64,000 bases of DNA, from positions 248,001 through 312,000 of the forward strand of contig CAJYLH010000022.1 of NCBI GenBank assembly GCA_913775525.1, written 5' to 3'. Shown here piece after piece: positions 39,149-46,722 of the stretch (the first letter of the stretch is position 1; each line of letters begins with the position of its first letter). The notes below the pieces were generated by a model. That model was not told the origin of the DNA. It saw nothing but the letters and a program-made list of their open reading frames with translations, and did no database searches. This DNA is from an uncultured Chryseobacterium sp. Its GTDB lineage: Bacteria > Bacteroidota > Bacteroidia > Flavobacteriales > Weeksellaceae. A program made the position numbers and the translations under genes.

Positions 39149-40996
39149 ATGTTTAACATCGAAACGTTAAGGTCAAAATCCGTAACGGAGTTGACTAAAA
39201 TCTTAAAGGATTTGGGCGTTAAAGTAGCAAGAAACAGCAATGAAAACGATAAGATATTTGCTATTCTTGACTATCAGGCTTCTAATCCAAAGGTAGCCAA
39301 AGACTATTTCAACGCTACGGAAGCCCCTTCGGTCACGGAAGAAAAACCGGCAGCAGAGAAAACCGAAAAGGCTCCAACCAGAAAGACCACTGCAAAAAAA
39401 ACAGCAACGAAAACCAAACCGGAAGCTAAACCAGCAGCGGCAGCCAAACAGGATAAAGAAAAAACAGAAGAGAAAGCACCTGCTTCCGAAGAACCTAAAC
39501 AGGAAGAGCCCAAAGCAGAAACTGCTGAACCCGTTGCAGAAGATCCTGCTGCAACAGCAGCCAGAAAAAAAAGAAAAAGAGTCTCCACAGCCAATACAAA
39601 TGGTACAGAACCTTCACAGGAAAGACCGGAAGCTCCAAAAAATACAGAATCCCAGGAATCTGCCCCTGCAGAAGAAAAGCCTCAAAATACTCAGAATCAG
39701 GCCCGTCCTCAGAAAGGACAAAACAATAATCCGCACAACAACGGAAATCAGAACCGGAACCAAAATTCAAATCAGAACCAACATCAACACCAGAATCAGA
39801 ACAGGCAGCAACAGCAGCATTCTGAGAGAGGGGATGAACAACACCACCAGCAACACCAGGAACAGAAGAAAGAATTCAGTTTTGACGGAATGGTGAGCAT
39901 TGAAGGAGTGCTGGAAATCCTTCCTGACAATTATGGATTCCTGCGTTCATCAGATTTCAGCTATATTTCTTCACCGGATGATGTTTATGTTTCTACTGCT
40001 CAGATCAGGAATTACGGACTGAAGACAGGGGATACGGTAAGAGGGATCGTAAGGCTGCCGAAAGAAGGCGAGAAATATTTTTCTTTGCTAAAACCTACTG
40101 AAGTTAACGGACGCGACCTGGCTTTTATTAAAGACCGCGTTGCCTTTGAATACCTGACGCCGCTTTTCCCGGAAGAAAAATTTAACCTTACAGGAAACAA
40201 TTCCACGATGTCAACAAGAATTGTGGATTTAATTGCACCAATCGGAAAAGGACAGAGAGCGATGATCGTTGCCCAGCCTAAAACAGGTAAGACGATGTTG
40301 TTAAAAGATATCGCCAACTCTATAGCTGCCAACCACCCGGAAGTCTATATGATGGTCCTTCTGATCGATGAACGTCCGGAAGAGGTAACCGATATGGAAA
40401 GAAGCGTTAATGCGGAAGTTATTGCATCTACGTTCGATGAAGCGGCTGAAAAACATGTGAAAGTAGCCAACCTGGTTCTGGCAAAAGCCCAGAGAATGGT
40501 GGAGTGCGGACATGATGTGGTTATTTTGCTGGATTCCATTACAAGGCTGGCAAGAGCTTATAACACGGTTACACCTGCATCCGGAAAAGTACTTTCTGGA
40601 GGGGTGGATGCCAATGCGCTCCACAAGCCGAAGAGATTCTTCGGAGCTGCACGTAAGATTGAAGGAGGAGGTTCCCTGACGATTATTGCCACTGCACTTA
40701 TCGATACCGGTTCCAAAATGGATGAAGTGATCTTCGAAGAATTCAAAGGAACAGGGAATATGGAACTTCAGCTGGACAGAAAAATTGCCAACAGAAGAAT
40801 TTATCCTGCTATTGATCTGGTTGCTTCCAGCACGCGTAGAGATGATCTTCTTCTGGATGAGACCACTTCCCAGAGAATGTGGATCCTCAGAAAATATCTT
40901 TCTGAAATGAATCCGGTAGAAGCTATGGAATTTGTCAGTAAAAACATCAGAGGAACACTCAATAATGAAGAATTCCTCATGTCTATGAACAAATAA
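39149..40996 (+). CDS. rho: Transcription termination factor Rho with long disordered insert
   Basis: Rho is a hexameric RNA helicase that ends transcription. This copy has 615 residues, about 200 more than E. coli Rho. The Rho_N helix bundle (residues 1-45) is followed by a Lys/Ala/Glu-rich stretch (about 55-185) and then an Asn/Gln/His-rich stretch (about 185-245). The RNA-binding domain begins at [23 protein letters not shown]. The ATPase has Walker A AQPKTGKT, Walker [17 protein letters not shown] and the R loop near [28 protein letters not shown]. Such inserts occur in many Bacteroidota Rho proteins and can bind RNA or promote assemblies. Confidence 0.96.
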   Translation: MFNIETLRSKSVTELTKILKDLGVKVARNSNENDKIFAILDYQASNPKVAKDYFNATEAPSVTEEKPAAEKTEKAPTRKTTAKKTATKTKPEAKPAAAAKQDKEKTEEKAPASEEPKQEEPKAETAEPVAEDPAATAARKKRKRVSTANTNGTEPSQERPEAPKNTESQESAPAEEKPQNTQNQARPQKGQNNNPHNNGNQNRNQNSNQNQHQHQNQNRQQQQHSERGDEQHHQQHQEQKKEFSFDGMVSIEGVLEILPDNYGFLRSSDFSYISSPDDVYVSTAQIRNYGLKTGDTVRGIVRLPKEGEKYFSLLKPTEVNGRDLAFIKDRVAFEYLTPLFPEEKFNLTGNNSTMSTRIVDLIAPIGKGQRAMIVAQPKTGKTMLLKDIANSIAANHPEVYMMVLLIDERPEEVTDMERSVNAEVIASTFDEAAEKHVKVANLVLAKAQRMVECGHDVVILLDSITRLARAYNTVTPASGKVLSGGVDANALHKPKRFFGAARKIEGGGSLTIIATALIDTGSKMDEVIFEEFKGTGNMELQLDRKIANRRIYPAIDLVASSTRRDDLLLDETTSQRMWILRKYLSEMNPVEAMEFVSKNIRGTLNNEEFLMSMNK

Positions 40997-41015
40997 TCTT
41001 TAATTTATATCATTG

Positions 41016-41051
41016 AAAATCGCAGGTCTGTAGAGGCTTGCGATTTTTATT
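41016..41051 (+). terminator. Terminator after rho
   Basis: AAAATCGCA (41016-41024) pairs with TGCGATTTT (41039-41047) and is followed by TATTTT. Confidence 0.7.
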
Positions 41052-41114
41052 TTGAGCAAAGAATTTTTCATTTCAATTTTCAATGTTAAAGATTTATTAA
41101 AGTAATTTCATTTT

Positions 41115-41145
41115 TTGATATTCGGGCAATAAATGGTTAAATTTG
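41115..41145 (+). promoter_or_regulatory. sod promoter: TTG-N20-TAAATTTG
   Basis: TTG (41115-41117) and TAAATTTG (41138-41145) are separated by 20 bases. The -7 box ends 26 bases before the ATG of the superoxide dismutase gene. Confidence 0.75.
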
Positions 41146-41171
41146 AGTAATAACATTAAAAAATTAAAATT

Positions 41172-41768
41172 ATGTCATTTCAATTACCAACACTAGGATA
41201 CTCTTATGACGCATTGGAACCGACCATTGATGCGAAAACAATGGAAATCCACCATACAAAACACCATCAGGCTTATATCGATAACCTGAATAAGGCTGTT
41301 GAAGGAACTGATCTTGACGGAAAAACCATCGAAGAGATCTGCAAAACCGGAACAGATAAGCCCGCAGTAAGAAATAACGGAGGAGGACATTTTAACCATA
41401 CACTGTTCTGGGAAATCCTGACTCCCGGAGGAAGTAAAGAACCTGTAGGAAATGTGAAGGCTGCTATTGAAAACTATGGCGGTTTTGAAAAATTCAAGAC
41501 CGATTTTTCTGAAGCAGCAAAAACAAGATTCGGTTCGGGCTGGGCATGGCTCATCAAAAATGAAGACGGTTCTGTTTCCGTGACTTCTACGCCTAACCAG
41601 GATAATCCTCTGATGCCGGTAGCTGATGCTAAAGGAACCCCTGTTCTGGGACTGGATGTATGGGAGCATGCTTATTACTTAAACTACCAGAACAGAAGAC
41701 CTGATTATGTTACAGCATTCTTTAATGTGGTTAACTGGGATAAGGTGGAAGAATTATTCAACAAATAA
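41172..41768 (+). CDS. Superoxide dismutase, Fe/Mn family
   Basis: This 198-residue cytoplasmic enzyme dismutates superoxide. Metal ligands are His27 ([12 protein letters not shown]), His76 ([10 protein letters not shown]) and Asp/His in [10 protein letters not shown]. The outer-sphere pattern is Mn-like: Gly-rich NNGGGHFNH and Gln in [10 protein letters not shown], where Fe enzymes have Gln earlier and Ala/His here. A Mn or cambialistic enzyme is therefore likely; metal use must be measured. It has its own promoter and a 23-bp terminator stem, so it is monocistronic. Confidence 0.93.
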   Translation: MSFQLPTLGYSYDALEPTIDAKTMEIHHTKHHQAYIDNLNKAVEGTDLDGKTIEEICKTGTDKPAVRNNGGGHFNHTLFWEILTPGGSKEPVGNVKAAIENYGGFEKFKTDFSEAAKTRFGSGWAWLIKNEDGSVSVTSTPNQDNPLMPVADAKGTPVLGLDVWEHAYYLNYQNRRPDYVTAFFNVVNWDKVEELFNK

Positions 41769-41780
41769 TTGTTAGTCAAA

Positions 41781-41830
41781 ATAGATAATAAAAAGGTTCA
41801 GCTGAAAAGCTGAACCTTTTTATTATCTAT
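41781..41830. terminator. Bidirectional terminator with 23-bp perfect stem
   Basis: Two 23-base arms (41781-41803 and 41808-41830) are perfect complements around GAAA. The stem centre AAAAAGGTTCAGCT and its mate give T-runs in both directions. It serves sod and the opposing T9SS gene. Confidence 0.9.
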
Positions 41831-41836
41831 TACGTT

Positions 41837-43651
41837 CTATTTGATAATGACAGCTTTTGAGATATACCTTTTTTCTAAATTAATTTTTAAGATATAACTT
41901 CCTTTCAATAGACCCTGAATATCTATTTGTTCAGAATTACCTCTTAGTACAGATTTTCCGGATCTATCATATAGCTCCCATGAAACAACCTTTTCTTTTC
42001 CTGCATCAATATTAATATAGGCAGAAGTAGGATTTGGAGATATTTTGACATCAGACTCAAGACTCTCTATTTTATTTCCTATGCTATTTTGCTGAATTCT
42101 CGAATTAAAATTGTTTTCCTCGCAGCGCCCAATATAAGCATGGAATAATCCAGTATTATATCCGGATACATAAAACCCTGGTTGCAGGGATATTATATAA
42201 CCGGCTTTAAAGTTCACAGTATTATTAGGATTAATAATAGAATATGAAGTTATACAACATGAAGCCTGATAATTTACAGAACTATTAATCGCTTGATCCT
42301 GCTGGAAAATTAATTCTTCATAACATGGTGTTGGGCAGTTTTTAAATGATACATCTGGACCCGGTGGATTTGTATTATTTATAATTATTGGTGTCTGTGG
42401 AGTTCCACTAATACCATAATTCAAGATAGCTCTTATGTTGAACTGAATATTACTGTTGGGTCCTGACGGATAAAAATCAGGATAATCAAGATTTGTAGAA
42501 AAAAAACCGCCTGGTGCAGAATTGATGATTTTTGTCGCGATAACATTATTAGATATATCTAAAACCTGTAATGTCACATTAGTAAAAGAAGCACTGGAAG
42601 GTAGGGTAATATTGCCTGAAACGGAAAGAGGGAATTTCGGACATCCATTGGGCAACGGGTTTAACGTTATGCCTGGATTAAATGAAGGAGACGTACAGTT
42701 GAACCCACAGAAATCGTCAAAATATCCATAACCCCAATGTTCCGCCTTGTCCACAATCACTTAAGGTAATTTCTAAGGTGACAGTTTGTCCTATGAACCT
42801 TGCCGTGTTAATGTTTTCACAAAGCCAATTAGTGAAAAGTATACCATTGGAATTTGTGAAGAGTGGATTGGATGGATTTGCCATTACGTCTCTGGAAAAA
42901 ATTGCCTGATTATTACTATTGAACAATCTTACCTGATAGTATGGATTTGTATTACCAGTTATATGGCTATTCCCCCCATTTTCTAACACTAAGGCGAATG
43001 CAAAACTTATGGAATTTTCATTTACTACAAATGTCCTTTTCATTCTGGTAACAAAATAATAGTCGCCCTGAGAGCCGAGAATAGAATTACCTAATCTTAT
43101 GGCATGAGTACCACTATTAACCCTTGGTATGCCAACAATAGGATCATTAATTGAATTATCAACAAGGGTCGCTTTTGCTGTAGGACCAGGAGTAATAGCT
43201 GTTCCAGGATTGTTATTAAATATACTCCATGCTGGTGCGGCAATGTGGTTAGAAGTAAAACTATAGCCATAGCTTGATCCTCCCTCGGCTTCAAAACCCC
43301 CATTGACGCACTGTTGTAAAATACCAGCAGAATAAAGTTTTAGTTCCTCAGGGTTCTTTTCAAAATAGACATTTCTTAGTCTTTCCTTTTTCGCAGATAG
43401 TAATGCATTTTGATAGGCAGAGCCAGTCAACGGTTGCCCATTTTCATCTTTAATTTGATTAACATTATTTGTTACTTCTGTAAAATCATACGTGTCTATA
43501 TTCTGACTGATAAAGTTATCAATCTCAATTTCTGTACATTTACATTAGCAAGGCGTATTTGTTCATCCTGAATATATTGCTGCTGATAACTTTGTGCAGT
43601 AATTTTTATTAAGGAAAAGCAAAGCAGTATAATAAGTGAAATTTTTTTCAT
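41837..43651 (-). pseudogene. T9SS type A exported protein interrupted by two frameshifts
   Basis: Three overlapping frames read as one protein of about 604 residues. The first (43651-43496) starts MKKISLIILLCFSLIKITAQ, a signal peptide, and stops early. The second (up to 42717) starts by reading EIDNFISQN and ends ...SDCGQGG then goes out of frame. The third (42760-41837) continues HWGYGYFDDFCGFNC and ends with a type A sorting domain (VKISPNPTSAYINIDAGK). A 1-base loss near 43532-43545 and a 1-base gain near 42740 (AA of GGAACATT) cancel exactly. The middle holds a jelly-roll-like lectin or choice-of-anchor pattern. Either a decayed gene or sequencing errors; the product would be a surface or secreted protein. 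Confidence 0.8.
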
Positions 43652-43669
43652 AGAACTCTTTTTAATTAT

Positions 43670-44422
43670 TTATTTAGTTCTATTTTTATTTTCCAGAGCT
43701 TCAATTCTTTTCTGCTGTTCTTTGATTAATTTATTTTGTTCAATGGTATACAGGGTCAGTTCTTCAATTTTCTGAAGAAGCTTAATCTGGAAGTCTCCAA
43801 CATTGACTCCTTCTTTTTCCATTTCTTTTGCAGAGGCAATTTCAGGGAGATGTTTCTTTTCCTTAATGTGTTTTTCAACATCCTCTAATTTCGGCAGGTC
43901 GTAGTCATTTTCAAATACAAAGTCTGCTGTAGGCGTAAGGGTTACTTTAATTTCCTTAGCTTCTATTTTAGCATTAACTCTCATATTATCCGCAAAGGAA
44001 GATTTTCCATTAACATCCAATCTATATTGGGGTGTTGAAGTCCCAATTCCTACATTACCTGAATCATCTATCCGGACTCTTTCGGTGGAAACTGTATTAA
44101 GGCTCAATCCAAAATATCCGGATAAAGAAACTCCAGGACCATAATTACCCGAAGATCCTATAGGGTATATTCCTAATAATGATAGTCCATAATTTGAAAT
44201 TTCATTGGTCTTATCAGTAGCATTAAAAGCTATGTTTAAAATACCACCTCCTGTGGAATTGATATCTCCCTGAACGTGTAACTTCGAATTTGGAGCCGAT
44301 GTACCGATTCCAACATTTCCTGTTGAAGAATTAGAGGTGGCGGGAGCGCCATTTGGAGAATAAAGTTGTGCAGATAACACTGTTGATGTAAAAATTGCTA
44401 AGAGTAAAATTTGTCTTTTCAT
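43670..44422 (-). CDS. Exported GNVGIG-repeat protein with C-terminal coiled coil
   Basis: The 250-residue protein has a signal peptide (ending LSAQ, residue 19). Two copies of GNVGIGTSxPxxxLxVxG follow (about 35-53 and 121-139), a pattern typical of Bacteroidota fibre-like or tail-fibre-like surface proteins. The C-terminal 80 residues (DFVFENDYDLPKLEDVEKHI, then KKHLPEIASAKEM, VNVGDFQIKLLQKIEELTLYTIEQNKLIKEQ) form a conserved head followed by a coiled coil likely to trimerise. It is 18 bases upstream of the broken T9SS gene and reads into it, so they may be one operon. Function unknown. Confidence 0.7.
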   Translation of the reverse strand: MKRQILLLAIFTSTVLSAQLYSPNGAPATSNSSTGNVGIGTSAPNSKLHVQGDINSTGGGILNIAFNATDKTNEISNYGLSLLGIYPIGSSGNYGPGVSLSGYFGLSLNTVSTERVRIDDSGNVGIGTSTPQYRLDVNGKSSFADNMRVNAKIEAKEIKVTLTPTADFVFENDYDLPKLEDVEKHIKEKKHLPEIASAKEMEKEGVNVGDFQIKLLQKIEELTLYTIEQNKLIKEQQKRIEALENKNRTK

Positions 44423-44808
44423 TTTTTTATGTATTTAGTTTGTTAATTTATTTTGTTTAAAACACGTAATGACTAATAAAAACTAAGGATATAGATTGAT
44501 TGATCGGTAATTGATTGTTTTAATCTATAGTTAATCATTCAAATGTCTTGAGAGATAGATAATCAAGATTACAGATGGTTAATAGCCAAGATGTAGAGAA
44601 ATATTAATGTCCAAGTTTGTTTTTTTATGAATACAGTTTTTATCAATGGAAGATCTTTTCTAATTTTCGACAACAAATCTAGGAAAATTTCTAAATAATT
44701 ATTCAAATATATTGTGAATTTTATCTAAAATTCTGTTAATAATTATAATTTATGTAGTGGTTATTATCACAAGTTAATAATAATTGTTAATGATATAAGA
44801 TTATTATT
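44423..44808. other. 386-base AT-rich intergenic region
   Basis: No open frame or RNA gene is seen. On the minus strand TTG (44706-44704) and TAGATTTG (44681-44674), separated by 22 bases, make a candidate promoter for the GNVGIG-repeat gene, with a leader of about 250 bases. The rest is runs of A and T. Confidence 0.4.
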
Positions 44809-45243
44809 TTACCTCCGGAAAACATCGCTTCCGCTTAAACCGTTCATGCGAAGTCCGTATTTCCAGTTGACATAAGCAAAAACCTGGTACAGCTTATACT
44901 CGAATTTCAGCCCGTAGTTTTCTTTGGGGTTATAATCGATGGAGGATTCAATCACATTCCGGTACCTTCCGGAATTATAATAGGAATTCCACTCATTCAC
45001 CAGCAGTATATTACGGCTTTTCAGAGAGGCCTCTGAGTATTGATTCATAGGTTTGGCTATTGCGCTCAGAAAATAATCGAATTGTGTATCTATAACCGTA
45101 AGATCCCATTCGCCGTCTTCATTTTTGGAAGGTTTCATTTCCTGTTTCTCTTTCTCTTTCTCTTTATCGCTTTTACTATCGGCCTGTGCAGAACAGCTGA
45201 AAGGGGTCAATGCTATGATGAGGATCAGTAATATATTCTTCAT
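44809..45243 (-). CDS. Exported small protein, DUF6146-like
   Basis: ATG 45243 gives a signal peptide (MKNILLILIIALTPFSC), so it is used in place of the longer frame at 45363, which runs through the terminator of the upstream gene. A Lys/Glu-rich stretch follows (DKEKEKEKQEMKPSK), then an aromatic domain: FDYFLSAIAKPMNQYSEASLKSRN, LVNEWNSYYNSGRYRN and YGLKFEYKLYQVFAYVNWKYGLR. The pattern resembles DUF6146 proteins, from memory only. Cys17 (FSC) could be lipidated although the lipobox is weak. Function unknown. Confidence 0.6.
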   Translation of the reverse strand: MKNILLILIIALTPFSCSAQADSKSDKEKEKEKQEMKPSKNEDGEWDLTVIDTQFDYFLSAIAKPMNQYSEASLKSRNILLVNEWNSYYNSGRYRNVIESSIDYNPKENYGLKFEYKLYQVFAYVNWKYGLRMNGLSGSDVFRR

Positions 45244-45254
45244 TGGATAAAGGT

Positions 45255-45283
45255 ACAAAAAAAGCACTCTAGCGGAGTGCTTT
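45255..45283 (-). terminator. Terminator of the exported nuclease/phosphatase gene
   Basis: AAAGCACTC (45261-45269) pairs with GAGTGCTTT (45275-45283). On the minus strand it runs into TTTTTTTG. It sits just before the start of the small exported protein gene. Confidence 0.8.
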
Positions 45284-45287
45284 GTAT

Positions 45288-46475
45288 CTATGGTTCTTTC
45301 TGCAGAATGACGAACGCCGGAAAGTGGTCGCTGAATCCTCCGGTAAACTGATCCCCGTTCCATGACCTGAAAGGATACCCTTTATAATTTCCTTCTTTAT
45401 TCACCAGATAAGCCGGTGCAAAGATTTCAGCTTTATAAACAGAATATTCTTTGGTTACCTGATCTGATATCAGATTCTTGGAAACAATAATCTGGTCAAA
45501 AAGGTTGGGGGCGTCCTGATAAGCCAGGGAGGCCACCCCTTTTTTATAGAGTGGATACATCAGGTTAAGGTAAGGATTGGTGTCACTGAGATCTTTAGGA
45601 TTTGCCTGGGCCTTGAGGTAATTTTTTAAACTTGAGCTTACGGGATCATCATTAAAATCACCCATAGCAAAAAGCTTGGTAGACGGATCTGCTGTTCGTA
45701 CACTATCCATCTGCTGCTTTAACAAGGCTGCAGCGGCATTTCTTTTCGGAAGTGAAGCGGCTTCACCGCCTCTCCTTGATGGCCAGTGATTCATGAAGAA
45801 GGCCACTTTTTCATTATCCAGGAAGCCGGTAACCACCAGGATATCCCGGGTATATTCTCTTTTTCCTTCTTCATTAAATACCTTCAGCTCTTTTTTCAGA
45901 GAATGGGTAGGGGTAAATCTTCTTTTCTGATAGATCAGTGCTACATCAATCCCTCTGTAATCATATGAATTATAATGAATGATGCCATAATCATATTTGG
46001 CCAGGGCCGGCTGTTTGATGAGGTCTTCAATAACCTGTCTGTTTTCTACCTCAATAAGCCCTACCACTGCCGGAGCTGTCCTGGTGTATTGCGCACCCAG
46101 TTCTGAGATGACCTTAGCTTCATTGGCCAGTTTGATTTTGTAAACCCTGGAATTGTAATTTTTGGCACTTCTTGGGGTAAACTCTTCTGCTCCTCCCTGG
46201 TATCGAACGACTTTCTTTCCTTTTAATAAATCATCACTCCATTCACCGTCATATTTTTCAGCTTCAAGAAATTTTACCGAATCCAAAGGAATGCTCCTGT
46301 GGAAAGCAGGATTTCTTTTATCCTTGGTTCCGTCTATATAATCTGCTGATCGGATCGTGTCAAAAAGATTTTCTACATTCAGAAAACCTACAGCAGCAAC
46401 TTTTCTCAGTTTGCCCTGCTGTGCAAATGCTATTATGGAAAACATAACAGCCCATAAACTTAAAAATCTTCTCAT
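45288..46475 (-). CDS. Exported endonuclease/exonuclease/phosphatase family protein
   Basis: ATG at 46475 gives the signal peptide MRRFLSLWAVMFSIIAFAQ, so it is preferred over 46508. The 395-residue product has the EEP fold: VGFLNVENLFDTI (Asn, metal-binding start), AVVGLIEVENRQVIEDL (Glu), VVTGFLDNEKVAFFMNHWPSR (His), FAMGDFNDDPVSSSL (Asp-x-Asn) and a final FSDHFPAFV with the catalytic His. Such enzymes cleave DNA or phosphoesters; phosphodiester use is most likely here. It is divergent from a TonB receptor-DUF5689 unit. Confidence 0.85.
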   Translation of the reverse strand: MRRFLSLWAVMFSIIAFAQQGKLRKVAAVGFLNVENLFDTIRSADYIDGTKDKRNPAFHRSIPLDSVKFLEAEKYDGEWSDDLLKGKKVVRYQGGAEEFTPRSAKNYNSRVYKIKLANEAKVISELGAQYTRTAPAVVGLIEVENRQVIEDLIKQPALAKYDYGIIHYNSYDYRGIDVALIYQKRRFTPTHSLKKELKVFNEEGKREYTRDILVVTGFLDNEKVAFFMNHWPSRRGGEAASLPKRNAAAALLKQQMDSVRTADPSTKLFAMGDFNDDPVSSSLKNYLKAQANPKDLSDTNPYLNLMYPLYKKGVASLAYQDAPNLFDQIIVSKNLISDQVTKEYSVYKAEIFAPAYLVNKEGNYKGYPFRSWNGDQFTGGFSDHFPAFVILQKEP

Positions 46476-46653
46476 TCTTGCTGGAATATTAAAATTATTA
46501 ATCGACAAATGTAATGCTTTTAGGAATTAATTTATTTTAATTATTTGTTAACAGAAATTGTAGTACGCCTGTTATTTTTATATAATGAATCATAAAACAA
46601 TGCAATGTTAAGAAAAAATAATGTATAAATAGTTTTAAATTGTAAATTTTAAT

Positions 46654-46661
46654 TAAATTTG
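46654..46661 (+). promoter_or_regulatory. -7 box (TAAATTTG) of the TonB receptor-DUF5689 unit
   Basis: TAAATTTG fits TAnnTTTG, with a leader of about 60 bases before the ATG at 46723. No properly spaced TTG was found. Confidence 0.45.
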
Positions 46662-46722
46662 TCCCCCCGCTTTTAAAGTGTTGACTATTAGTTATTAAAG
46701 TATTTATAAAAGAAATATACTC

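Noticed and set aside
44809..45363. Longer form of the small exported protein starting at 45363
   Set aside because: The extension crosses the terminator of the neighbouring gene and the residues have no signal sequence.
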